Positions 26,106-34,100 of a stretch of DNA of 35,195 bases are shown here, piece after piece (within the stretch, counting starts at the first letter, position 1; each line of letters starts with the position of its first letter). Below the pieces are notes generated by a model. It was not told where the DNA came from. It saw only the letters and a program-made list of their open reading frames with translations, and made no database searches. The stretch comes from JBCCTX01 sp964652565 (GTDB taxonomy: Bacteria; Bacteroidota; Bacteroidia; J057). The DNA is taken from positions 1 through 35,195 of the forward strand of contig CAZZEC010000052.1 in assembly GCA_964652565.1 (NCBI GenBank), given 5' to 3'. The translations under genes were made by a program, and so were the position numbers.

Positions 26106-26674
26106 AAGCAAATCTACATATTTAGATGTTAAAATTATTCTATGAAAATGCACGTTGTAAAGCATGAGACGCGATTTCAACAAGTATACATTTATAATAC
26201 GTCTACAAGTTCCAAGACATAATTAGATATACATATCCCAATTCCTCCCTGTAGGGCTGTTTGTGTAGATGGAGAGGGAGGGGTAGGTGGGTGAATAAGG
26301 ATTTATGATGAAATGGAACATCATTTTTTTGTATTCACCCCCTTACGTCCCCCTCTCCAATGCACTATCCTTCTCTACAGGGGGATAATTGTCTTGTACT
26401 AGCGTAAGTTAATACCACATAATTAATATTGTCTATCACTTACTTAAGTATATTCAAGTATTAATAATGAACAAAAAAATATAGTAGTCAATATTAACCT
26501 AATATAGGTATAAGTACGATCATTTAGGATTGGTTACAGAATTAGTTATTTACTCTTTGGATGGATATTAAAAACATGCTTTATTGCCTTTCGATTGATA
26601 GCGTAATAGATATATTCATATCTATCTATACATAATCCTATTAACATAATTCGTACCAGACAGCCTAAAGGTTG
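26106..26674. other. 569-bp AT-rich intergenic region before the porV-like gene, holding a palindromic repeat
   Basis: No gene credible. 26224-26447 is copy 1 of the palindromic repeat (separate entry). The remaining 227 bp (26448-26674) is very AT-rich, with no obvious structure and no good TAnnTTTG box for the downstream gene. Confidence 0.7.
26224..26447 (+). repeat. Palindromic intergenic repeat, copy 1
   Basis: A segment repeated in the same orientation at 33658-33885. Two blocks are identical between copies: 47 bp (26283-26329) and 26 bp (26332-26357). Inside, a long inverted repeat pairs 26271-26297 with 26332-26358 (22 of 27 positions complementary, 24 with G-U), and outer arms pair 26239-26254 with 26375-26391 around CCCTGTAG/CTACAGGG. 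The loop has its own short stem (ATGATG/CATCAT) followed by seven T. Homology runs past the outer arms on both sides. It may be a MITE or a structured leader; no transposase is nearby. Confidence 0.85.
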
Positions 26675-27685
26675 ATGAAAATGCGAAATTTTATACTCTT
26701 ACTTATTCTGGCATGCATTCATCCCGTGCATGCACAATTATTTCCACCACTAGGTGATCAAAGAGCCGGAATATCAAGCCTCACTTTTTTGAAGATCGAC
26801 GTCAGCCCACGTTCTGCTGCATTAGCTAGCAGTAACATATGTTTAACGGGAGATGCTTATTCCAGTTCTACGAACCCTGCAACTATTGTTGAAAATGAGA
26901 CGTTCACCACAGGAATCACCAATACTTTTTGGGTAGCCGGGATTAACTACGCCTTTGCATCTGCCATTCAGCCTACCAAATTTGGCCATTTAGGGGTGTC
27001 TCTGAATGCCCTCAACTCCGGAGCGATGGAAGTGAGAACGACATTTCAGCCACAGGGAACTGGAGAGTTATTCTATGCCAATTATTATGCATTGGGAATC
27101 AGCTATGGACAGCAACTAACAGATAATTTTAGCTATGGAATCAATGGAAAATTTGTCAGAGAGCAACTGGCAGAATTTACTGCAAATACCTTCATGGTAG
27201 ATCTGGGATTCCTTTACAGGCTGGATGTAAAAGATATGCGTTTCGCCGTGGTCGTACAAAATTTTGGACCCAATTCCAGGCTTAGTGGTAGTACCGACAG
27301 AGACACAGCTTTCACCTCCGGTCCCTTAGTACTAGACGAATATCCCGCACCCACATTATTTAAGCTCGGAATATCAATTGTCCCATATGAAAGTACCGAT
27401 AAGTCCCAAAAAATCACGACCTCCATACAGCTTAACCATCCCAATGATAATGCGGAGAACATACGAATGGGGGTAGAATATAGCTATAAGTCTTTACTGA
27501 TGATAAGAGCAGGGTACAAGATAAATGTAGATGATCAACCATATCCCACAGCGGGAATTGGATTGAGAATGCGAGCGGGGAGACATCCACTAATCCTGGA
27601 CTATGCGGCCGACCCTACCCGTCATTTGGGAATCATTCATAGAGTAGGACTGTCACTTAGACTCAATCAGGAAAAACGCTCTTAA
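26675..27685 (+). CDS. PorV/PorQ-family outer membrane protein
   Basis: 336 aa from the ATG at 26675 (a TTG lies one codon earlier). Signal peptide cleaved after HVHA-type residue 20. The mature N-terminus GISSLTFLKIDVSPRSAALASS and the STNPA string are typical of PorV/PorQ, FadL-like barrels linked to the type IX secretion system. PorV shuttles cargo to the sortase PorU, while PorQ binds lipopolysaccharide sites; the two cannot be separated here by eye. Other members of the family have no proven secretion role. No other por/gld gene is in the window. It stands alone between two intergenic regions; the palindromic repeat lies 227 bp upstream. Confidence 0.87.
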   Translation: MKMRNFILLLILACIHPVHAQLFPPLGDQRAGISSLTFLKIDVSPRSAALASSNICLTGDAYSSSTNPATIVENETFTTGITNTFWVAGINYAFASAIQPTKFGHLGVSLNALNSGAMEVRTTFQPQGTGELFYANYYALGISYGQQLTDNFSYGINGKFVREQLAEFTANTFMVDLGFLYRLDVKDMRFAVVVQNFGPNSRLSGSTDRDTAFTSGPLVLDEYPAPTLFKLGISIVPYESTDKSQKITTSIQLNHPNDNAENIRMGVEYSYKSLLMIRAGYKINVDDQPYPTAGIGLRMRAGRHPLILDYAADPTRHLGIIHRVGLSLRLNQEKRS

Positions 27686-27896
27686 GGCACTTCATATATA
27701 ATATTACATTTCAAAAGTAATTTTTATATCAAATCACAACTTTTCCCGTTGGTATACGTATTGTCTTTTTTCGTAAAGTGTAGTTTTAAGAGTAGGAAAA
27801 ATATTTAGGAGTTAAAAACTCTTTTATCTGTCACGAAAGGATGTCATAGCGTGTTAATTCAGAAATTTATGTTTAATTTGACAACTAATAAAGACA
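27686..27896. other. Intergenic region between the porV-like gene and clpP
   Basis: 211 bp, AT-rich. GAGTT-AAA-AACTC followed by TTTT (around 27810-27827) is a short terminator-like hairpin that could end the porV-like transcript, though its stem is only 5 bp. A TTTAATTTG string about 20 bp before clpP is near, but not equal to, the TAnnTTTG box. Nothing else seen. Confidence 0.4.
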
Positions 27897-28616
27897 ATGA
27901 TGGATCAAAACGAATTTCTTAAATACGCTATTAAGCATCAAGGAATTAGCAGTCTCACAATGCACGATTTTATCAGTGCGACGAATCATCAGATTTCTGC
28001 TGCTGTACCCCATATCGTAGGGTTAACGCCCAATATTATTGAAGAACGTCAATTGAATGTGATAGCGATGGATGTATTTTCTCGATTGATGATGGACCGT
28101 ATCATCTTTATGGGAATGCCTGTCTCTGATCAAATTGCTAATATTGTAAGCGCACAGCTTCTGTTTTTGCAGTCTGCTGATGCGAAAAAAGATATTAATA
28201 TTTACTTGAATTCTCCTGGAGGATCTGTGTATGCTGGACTAGGTATTTATGATACCATGCAATTGGTGAGTCCAGAAGTGTCAACTATCTGTACGGGAAT
28301 GGCAGCGTCTATGGGTGCTATTTTATTGTGTGCAGGCGCTAAAGGTAAGCGATCTGCCCTCCCCCATGCACGTGTCATGATTCACCAACCATTAGGTGGT
28401 GCTCAGGGACAAGCCTCAGACATTGAGATTGTGCATAAGGAGATTCAAAAAATGAAAAAAGAACTATACGAAATATTAGCACTCCACTCTGGTCAGCCTT
28501 ATGAGAAGATTTGGGAAGATTCAGACAGAGATTATTGGATGTCTGCTGAAGAAGCGAAGGAATATGGGTTGGTCGATGAGGTGCTAAGTAAAAAGGAAAA
28601 CGAAGATGAGAAATGA
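27897..28616 (+). CDS. clpP: ATP-dependent Clp protease proteolytic subunit
   Basis: 239 aa serine peptidase that forms the double heptamer chamber of ClpXP. The catalytic triad is complete: S138 in GMAASMGA, H163 in MIHQP, D212 in DRDYWM. SPGGSV (106-111) forms the oxyanion region. An N-terminal extension of about 45 residues compared with E. coli ClpP is common in Bacteroidetes. Double ATG start at 27897 and 27900. Its last 11 bases overlap the start of clpX, so both subunits are translated from one message. Confidence 0.97.
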   Translation: MMDQNEFLKYAIKHQGISSLTMHDFISATNHQISAAVPHIVGLTPNIIEERQLNVIAMDVFSRLMMDRIIFMGMPVSDQIANIVSAQLLFLQSADAKKDINIYLNSPGGSVYAGLGIYDTMQLVSPEVSTICTGMAASMGAILLCAGAKGKRSALPHARVMIHQPLGGAQGQASDIEIVHKEIQKMKKELYEILALHSGQPYEKIWEDSDRDYWMSAEEAKEYGLVDEVLSKKENEDEK

Positions 28617-29829
28617 GAATTGTTCATTTTGTGGAAAGGCCAAAAATGAAGTTCAAATTCTACTTGCTGGTTATGGTGGTGCCTACATCTGCGAGCAGTG
28701 TGTAGAACATGCCAATACTATCATTGAAGAAGAGCTCAAAGATAGGCCAGTCACCCGATTTGCTCGACTACTTAAACCTCGGGAAATCAAAGATTATCTC
28801 GACAAGTACGTAATCGGGCAGGACCCAGCAAAAAAAGTACTCTCAGTCGCTGTATATAATCATTACAAGCGAATACTCCAAAAGGAGCGGCAGGAAGGTG
28901 AAGTTGAATTGGAGAAAAGTAATATCCTTTTAGCAGGACAAACAGGTACGGGTAAGACTCTTCTTGCCCGTACTATTGCTAAAATACTCAACGTACCTTT
29001 TTGCATTGCGGATGCGACTGTATTGACGGAAGCAGGATATGTGGGAGAAGACGTAGAAAGTATTCTGGTAAGACTACTTCAAGCTGCTGACTATGACGTA
29101 GAAGCTGCAGAAAAAGGCATCATCTACATCGATGAAATTGATAAAATTGCTCGTAAATCAGCAAATCCTTCCATTACCCGGGATGTGAGTGGTGAAGGTG
29201 TACAACAGGCATTATTAAAGCTTCTGGAGGGAACTACCGCTAGTGTACCACCCAAAGGAGGAAGAAAGCATCCAGAACAAAATCTGGTACAAATCGATAC
29301 ATCCAATATATTATTTATTTGTGGAGGAGCGTTCGATGGGATAGAACGTATTATCGCTCAGCGTGTTGCTGTAAAAGCTATCGGTTACACAACGGAAAAT
29401 GATAAATCTGTAGCCGATGAAGAGAACCTGTATAGATACTTACAGCCTACTGATCTTCGCCAATTTGGATTGATCCCTGAAATTATTGGTCGCCTTCCCG
29501 TAATCACCTACCTGGACCCATTGGATTCAATGGCATTGAGGAGTATTCTGACAGAGCCTAAAAATTCCATTATTAAACAATACAAGCGTCTTTTTGAACT
29601 GGAAAATAAAACGCTGGAATTTGAAGATGCTGTATTAGACTCAGTGGTAGAAAAAGCTAATGAGCTCAAACTCGGTGCAAGAGGATTGCGTGCAATCATT
29701 GAAGCCATTATGCTGGATATTATGTTTGAAATGCCAGATAGTGAGGTAAAGGATTACTATGTAACGATGGATATAGCCAAAGATAAATTGAGTAGTGGTG
29801 ACTTTTATAATTATAAAGTTGCGAGCTAA
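28606..29829 (+). CDS. clpX: ATP-dependent unfoldase ClpX
   Basis: 407 aa AAA+ unfoldase that feeds substrates to ClpP. The zinc-binding domain has C6, C9, C29 and C32. Walker A is GQTGTGKT (111-118), Walker B IIYIDEID (172-179, D176/E177), and the pore loop GYVGED (144-149) is intact, as is the C-terminal LGARGLR sensor-2 region. Length is normal. The ATG at 28606 lies inside the last codons of clpP, in another frame. No terminator was seen in the spacer that follows. Confidence 0.97.
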   Translation: MRNENCSFCGKAKNEVQILLAGYGGAYICEQCVEHANTIIEEELKDRPVTRFARLLKPREIKDYLDKYVIGQDPAKKVLSVAVYNHYKRILQKERQEGEVELEKSNILLAGQTGTGKTLLARTIAKILNVPFCIADATVLTEAGYVGEDVESILVRLLQAADYDVEAAEKGIIYIDEIDKIARKSANPSITRDVSGEGVQQALLKLLEGTTASVPPKGGRKHPEQNLVQIDTSNILFICGGAFDGIERIIAQRVAVKAIGYTTENDKSVADEENLYRYLQPTDLRQFGLIPEIIGRLPVITYLDPLDSMALRSILTEPKNSIIKQYKRLFELENKTLEFEDAVLDSVVEKANELKLGARGLRAIIEAIMLDIMFEMPDSEVKDYYVTMDIAKDKLSSGDFYNYKVAS

Positions 29830-29999
29830 CTCTTAGTTTGCGTTTGTTTATACATTTATTTCTTATTTGGTTTAATTCGAGATTCTGCCTATTTATCGAA
29901 AAATACTTACTATTGCTATAGATACCATTATGTAACTTATCGTTCGTTTTAATGGTATATTAAATGTATTTTGTTTTCGGGAACACAAATATTACCCAG

Positions 30000-31217
30000 A
30001 TGGCAAAAACTCTCATACGTAACAAAGCCCTGCTATTCGTTGGCGGGTTCTTAGTAAGTATATGGATAGGCATAGGATGCAATTCCCCTGCCTCATCTAA
30101 TGCATCAGATAATTTTGCTGACTCTTCGGAATCTCCCGTCGATTTGACTATAGAGCCTTCAGGCTCAGAAGACAACAGCACGAGTGAAAGAGGCTTAACT
30201 GCAACAGCAAGGGTCAATTTTTCATTTGAAAAAGAGTTTCCACAGCTATTTCTATTGCTTAAAGAGCAAGAAGATGTGTTGGAAAAAGTCTCGTCTTATG
30301 CTCAAAAAGCACTCTTCCGGGAAGATATAGCGAGTGAAACAGACCTACTCGCACTCATGGAGCAGCGAGAAAATGAAATTATCCCCCTTATCACCCCATA
30401 TTTTGAAAATATGGATCCCTCCTTGTTTCAGCAAAAGGCAGAAATAATTAATACAGAATTAGCTCGTCTGGGGATGCAAATCACCATGGCCGAAGGTGTA
30501 TTTACTGGATTGGGACCTAGCCGTATGCTTTCTCCCAACCTTCGCATTCAAAAAGTGAATACCCTGAACACAATAGATGCGATCCAACAATACGATGCTT
30601 TTACAGATGCTCGTACGCAATCTATGAGCGGAGAATACCCTTATCTTGATATGGAACCATATTTTGATATGCTGATCACTGGAGAGCAACTCAAATCCTC
30701 CAATAATGCAAGGATCTATTATGCAAAAGTGGAAGATAATTTTCGTCGGGCATTACATGTGTTGACTGATATTCATGTAGTTACAAATGAAGGTGGGAGA
30801 GTAGGAGGCCTACATACAGAAGCATACCCCTATGCTTGTGATCTGAAACAAATGACCTCTATACTCAACCAGTATGAGGAGTCAGATTATCATTCTGTCA
30901 TTAAAAATATATTAGATAATCCCTCTGAAATTACTCAACGACCTGAAACTATATACCTGGTAGTAACCGAATGGGCTGATAGTGAAGATAGTGCGGAAAA
31001 TACAGTATTTGAACATCTGAACAATCAAAAAGATATACCTCATCAATTACCCGTGCAGAGAGGAGATGGAAAGGTCAGATATGCAGTAGTGTATAGATTT
31101 TATGAAAATGAGCAACAGGCCAATCAAGCCATAGAAAAAGCACGTACCAAGGGATTTGAAGGGGAACTCATCATGGTAAGTGTACAAGGAAATAAGCTAT
31201 ATCAAATAGGCATCTAA
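30000..31217 (+). CDS. Lipoprotein of unknown function with a SPOR-like C-terminus
   Basis: 405 aa from the second ATG (30000), which yields a lipoprotein signal with lipobox IGIGC (C27); the ATG at 29964 would add 12 residues in front. A low-complexity S/D/E-rich linker (28-65) follows. The middle is helical and unrecognised. Near the C-terminus, RYAVVYRFYENEQQANQAIE and the next 25 residues ending YQIGI resemble a SPOR repeat (strand, helix with spaced residues, strand), which would bind denuded peptidoglycan, but this is a weak match. Its stop codon shares one base with the start of the RmlD-like gene, so the two are probably translated together. Function unknown. Confidence 0.72.
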   Translation: MAKTLIRNKALLFVGGFLVSIWIGIGCNSPASSNASDNFADSSESPVDLTIEPSGSEDNSTSERGLTATARVNFSFEKEFPQLFLLLKEQEDVLEKVSSYAQKALFREDIASETDLLALMEQRENEIIPLITPYFENMDPSLFQQKAEIINTELARLGMQITMAEGVFTGLGPSRMLSPNLRIQKVNTLNTIDAIQQYDAFTDARTQSMSGEYPYLDMEPYFDMLITGEQLKSSNNARIYYAKVEDNFRRALHVLTDIHVVTNEGGRVGGLHTEAYPYACDLKQMTSILNQYEESDYHSVIKNILDNPSEITQRPETIYLVVTEWADSEDSAENTVFEHLNNQKDIPHQLPVQRGDGKVRYAVVYRFYENEQQANQAIEKARTKGFEGELIMVSVQGNKLYQIGI

Positions 31218-32131
31218 TGCAGAAAACGATTTTGCTCACAGGGAGCAACGGCCTTCTGGGTCAAAAAATTGTACAAAACCTTGCAGGATTACCACATATC
31301 AAATTGATCGCAACCTCTCGAGGGGTAAATCGCCACCCGCTTAGAAAAGGGTATCATTATCACGAACTAGATCTCACCGATCACATTGAACTCGCTAAGT
31401 TGTATCACGAAATCAAACCCGAGTATGTTATTCATACGGCTGCAATCACACAGGTCGACTATTGTGAAGATCATCATTCAGAATGCGATGCAGTAAATGT
31501 TGATGTTGTCAGGAAGCTTGCTGAATTATCCAAGCAATACCAATCTCGCCTGATACACATTTCTACAGATTTTATTTTTGATGGAGAAAATGGCCCTTAT
31601 AAAGAAGAGGATAAGCCTAACCCAGTCAATTATTACGGCCTATCTAAATTGAAGGCAGAACAAGTTATTCAAGGGATGAATATTGATTATGCCATCCTTC
31701 GGACCATGCTGGTCTATGGAATCACTCCTGCTATGTCCAGGTCCAACATTGTGCTTTGGGCCAAAAAAAGCCTGGAAGAAGGCCAAACCATACGCGTCGT
31801 CAATGACCAACTCAGATGCCCGACCCTGGCTGAAGACCTAGCCTCTGCTTCTATCTCTGCTGTTATGCACAATGCAAGTGGGGTTTATCATATTTCCGGA
31901 TCTGAAATGATGACGATCTTTGATATGGTGAGACAAATTGCCGCTTTTTGGAAACTCGATCCCCAGGAAGTACAACAGACAACTAGCGACCAGCTCAACC
32001 AAAAAGCAAAAAGGCCCCCTAAAACGGGATTCATCCTCCTAAAAGCACAAACAGAACTTGACTATCGCCCACACACACTTCGACAAGGATTGGCACTTAT
32101 GGATCGCCAAATGAGGGAGTTATCGGTGTGA
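31217..32131 (+). CDS. RmlD-like NAD(P)-dependent sugar epimerase/reductase (extended SDR)
   Basis: 304 aa. Rossmann motif TGSNGLLG (8-15), a DYCE string of the RmlD type (81-84), STDFIFDG (116-123), and the YxxxK catalytic pair Y140/K144. This fits dTDP-4-dehydrorhamnose reductase, last step of dTDP-rhamnose synthesis, but related SDRs reduce or epimerise other nucleotide sugars, and no rmlABC genes are adjacent. The start overlaps the preceding lipoprotein gene by one base (TAATG). It ends 20 bp before a strong hairpin and converges with the thiolase gene. Confidence 0.85.
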   Translation: MQKTILLTGSNGLLGQKIVQNLAGLPHIKLIATSRGVNRHPLRKGYHYHELDLTDHIELAKLYHEIKPEYVIHTAAITQVDYCEDHHSECDAVNVDVVRKLAELSKQYQSRLIHISTDFIFDGENGPYKEEDKPNPVNYYGLSKLKAEQVIQGMNIDYAILRTMLVYGITPAMSRSNIVLWAKKSLEEGQTIRVVNDQLRCPTLAEDLASASISAVMHNASGVYHISGSEMMTIFDMVRQIAAFWKLDPQEVQQTTSDQLNQKAKRPPKTGFILLKAQTELDYRPHTLRQGLALMDRQMRELSV

Positions 32132-32151
32132 AATTGTTAGGTGCCCAAAGA

Positions 32152-32184
32152 GCAGGATTGGCTTCCACCAATCCCTGCAGTTTT
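32152..32184 (+). terminator. Terminator hairpin between convergent rmlD-like and thiolase genes
   Basis: GCAGGATTGG (32152-32161), a six-base loop, then CCAATCCCTGC (32168-32178): ten pairs with one bulge, followed by TTTT at 32181. It lies in the 68-bp space between two gene ends, where a bidirectional terminator is expected. In minus sense the T-tract is weak. Confidence 0.7.
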
Positions 32185-32199
32185 GGTCTAACGACTCAT

Positions 32200-33378
32200 T
32201 TATAAACGCTCTATCACCATCGCTGAGGCTCCACCTCCCCCATTACAAATGGCAGCTAACCCATACTTGCCATTGCGATGCTGCAATACCCCATTGAGTG
32301 TAGTGAGTATTCTGGCGCCTGAGGCACCTAATGGGTGTCCTAATGATACAGCCCCACCATGGACATTGACTTTGTTGGGATCTACTTTCAACAGTTTGTT
32401 GAAAGCCAAAGGTACTACAGCAAATGCTTCATTGACTTCGATAAAATCGATATCATCCCATGATAAACCTGCTCGTTCCAACGCTTTAGGAGCTGCCAGG
32501 GTGGGTGCAGTAGTGAACCACATGGGTTCATGTGCAGCATCTGCAAAGGATACAATTCTCGCTACTGGAGTTAAATTCAGTGCTTTCATCTTTTCTTCAC
32601 TCACAACTACCATCGCACTTGCCCCATCGTTAATCGTTGAAGCGTTACCAGCAGTTACAGTTCCATCCTTCATAAAAGCGGCCTTCAATGTCAACAACTT
32701 TTCAAAATTCACAGCCTTATATTCTTCATCCTCTGTAACGATTAATGGATCACCTTTTCGCTGAGGTACTTTTACAGACACAATCTCCTTTTCAAAGATC
32801 CCATCCTCTGTAGAACTGGCCGAACGCTTGTAGGATTCAATGGCATAAGCATCTTGATCTTCACGACTGATACTGTATCTAACCGCAGTGTTGTCGGCAC
32901 TTACGCCCATAGCTACCTCGTTGTAAGCATCTGTCAGCCCATCTTTGGCCAGTCCGTCAATCATGGGCGTATCTCCATATTTATTTCCCCATCTCAACTT
33001 AGGTAAATAATAGGGGATATTGGACATGCTTTCCATTCCTCCCGCTACAATAAGATCTGCATGACCCAACATGATACTCTGAGCAGCAAACATAATTGCT
33101 TTCATTCCAGAAGAACACACTTTATTGATGGTAGTACATGGAACATCCTCTCCTATTCCCGCATAGATCGCCGCCTGACGAGCGGGAGCTTGTCCAAGAT
33201 TTGCCGAGCATACATTTCCCATGAACACTTCTTGTACATCATTTACCGTTACTCCCGCTTTTTCCAATGCACCTTGTATTGCAGCAGCCCCTAAATGCGT
33301 AGCAGTAAGCGGTGATAGTACCCCTCCAAATCTCCCGATGGGTGTCCTTACTGCAGAAGCGATATATACCTGGTTCAT
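32200..33378 (-). CDS. Acetyl-CoA C-acetyltransferase (thiolase)
   Basis: 392 aa. The catalytic set matches biosynthetic thiolases: C88 in NKVCSSGMK, H348 in GHPLGASGAR and C378 in CNGGGGA, at the same spacing as PhaA/AtoB-type enzymes. It joins two acetyl-CoA to acetoacetyl-CoA, or runs in reverse in fatty-acid or ketone breakdown. FadA-type substrates with longer chains cannot be ruled out from sequence alone. ATG at 33376-33378. It stands alone: no hydroxyacyl-CoA dehydrogenase or polyhydroxybutyrate gene is adjacent. The upstream region carries a perfect 16-bp palindrome and a TTGACA box (separate entry). Confidence 0.95.
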   Translation of the reverse strand: MNQVYIASAVRTPIGRFGGVLSPLTATHLGAAAIQGALEKAGVTVNDVQEVFMGNVCSANLGQAPARQAAIYAGIGEDVPCTTINKVCSSGMKAIMFAAQSIMLGHADLIVAGGMESMSNIPYYLPKLRWGNKYGDTPMIDGLAKDGLTDAYNEVAMGVSADNTAVRYSISREDQDAYAIESYKRSASSTEDGIFEKEIVSVKVPQRKGDPLIVTEDEEYKAVNFEKLLTLKAAFMKDGTVTAGNASTINDGASAMVVVSEEKMKALNLTPVARIVSFADAAHEPMWFTTAPTLAAPKALERAGLSWDDIDFIEVNEAFAVVPLAFNKLLKVDPNKVNVHGGAVSLGHPLGASGARILTTLNGVLQHRNGKYGLAAICNGGGGASAMVIERL

Positions 33379-33421
33379 ATGTAATATGTTTTTGTTTATT
33401 TCAACGTTGATCGAAGTTAAG

Positions 33422-33457
33422 GATTATATATATAATCTTTAATGATTGTTTTGTCAA
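33422..33457 (-). promoter_or_regulatory. Palindrome and possible promoter upstream of the thiolase gene
   Basis: GATTATATATATAATC (33422-33437) is a perfect 16-bp palindrome 44 bp before the thiolase ATG. In minus sense TTGACA (33452-33457) stands about 17 bp before TATATA inside it, like a sigma-70 promoter of other phyla; Bacteroidetes promoters usually look different. It could also be an operator. Confidence 0.35.
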
Positions 33458-33490
33458 CTATATATCATGGTTCCTTATCCGGTCCTATTC

Positions 33491-33590
33491 TTGGTTCAAC
33501 CCTTTTAGGGTTTCTGAAACTCCGAAGGAGTTAAACCAGGAATAGCCGTGGTATTCCAACCCAGCGCATTCCTGAAGGGATTGAACAAGG
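33491..33590. repeat. REP/MITE-like element with terminal inverted repeats
   Basis: About 100 bp bounded by TTGGTTCAACCCTTTTAGG (from 33491) and CCTGAAGGGATTGAACAAGG (33571-33590), which are imperfect inverted copies of each other. Inside is a perfect AACTCC-GAA-GGAGTT stem (33518-33532). From memory, similar AACTCCG.AGGAGTTAAA elements occur scattered in Bacteroidetes genomes; no transposase is present here. Confidence 0.6.
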
Positions 33591-33657
33591 TAACAAAAGC
33601 AGAATGCATCATCCAAGGATGCATACGGGTTTGTGTAGGGATAATTTGTCTGATATT

Positions 33658-33885
33658 TAGATATACATATATTCCGATTTCCTCCCTGCAGGGCTGTCTG
33701 TGTAGATGGAGAGGGAGGTGTAGGTGGGTGAATAAGGATTTATGATGAAATGGAACATCATTTTTTGCTATTCACCCCCTTACGTCCCCCTCTCTTTTCC
33801 GCTATCTGTCGCTACAGGGGGATAATTGTATTGTACCAGGGTAAGTTGATATCACATAATTAATATTGTCCTCCTACTTACTTAA
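33658..33885 (+). repeat. Palindromic intergenic repeat, copy 2
   Basis: Same orientation as copy 1 (26224-26447) and identical to it over 33720-33766 and 33769-33794. The inner arms are 33708-33734 and 33769-33794, the outer right arm is 33812-33828. Differences concentrate in the outer arms and loops. It lies 215 bp before nuoM, almost the same distance as copy 1 from the porV-like gene. Confidence 0.85.
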
Positions 33886-34036
33886 CTTAATCTTATTTAT
33901 TATTCATATACTTTTCTTTAATCGCGACGAATCAATTCCTAAGTATATTCTATCTGATTATAATACCTGTTTTTTAATACTTATATATAGTAAGTAATAT
34001 ATTCAAGTGTACTCAAAGTCATGTTCTCTTAATCTA

Positions 34037-34069
34037 TTTGAGATATTCAACAGAAAAACTATATATTTG
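34037..34069 (+). promoter_or_regulatory. Predicted Bacteroidetes-type promoter of nuoM
   Basis: TTTG at 34037-34040, a 21-bp spacer, then TATATTTG (34062-34069), an exact match to the TAnnTTTG -7 box. Transcription would start near 34075, leaving a leader of about 26 bases before the GTG start. Best promoter match seen in the window. Confidence 0.45.
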
Positions 34070-34100
34070 ACCCATTAAACCCTTAAGACATAAACTTTCG

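Larger units (their letters stand above)
33379..34100. other. 722-bp intergenic region rich in repeats, between thiolase and nuoM
   Basis: No credible gene. From left to right: the thiolase promoter region, a REP/MITE-like element (33491-33590), a perfect 7-bp hairpin ATGCATC/GATGCAT (33604-33624), a string at 33637-33660 resembling the right end of the palindromic repeat, copy 2 of that repeat (33658-33885), and an AT-rich stretch ending in the nuoM promoter. Confidence 0.75.

Noticed and set aside
26109..26116. Exact TAnnTTTG (minus sense) just before the DUF4412-like gene.
   Set aside because: It is only 3 bp before the chosen ATG, so transcription would begin at or within the start codon.
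26305..26388. A 27-codon open frame, starting ATG ATG, in both palindromic repeat copies (also 33742-33825) with the same length and stop.
   Set aside because: It lies inside the inverted repeat, the copies differ only by substitutions so equal length is trivial, and the tail changes are mostly amino-acid changing. No ribosome site seen.
32249..32764. 171-codon plus-strand frame inside the thiolase gene.
   Set aside because: Antisense shadow of a thiolase with all catalytic residues; composition is the mirror of it.
26224..33885. The 7.4-kb segment between direct repeats as an excisable mobile unit.
   Set aside because: It carries housekeeping genes such as clpP and clpX, and no recombinase; repeat copies are diverged in the arms.
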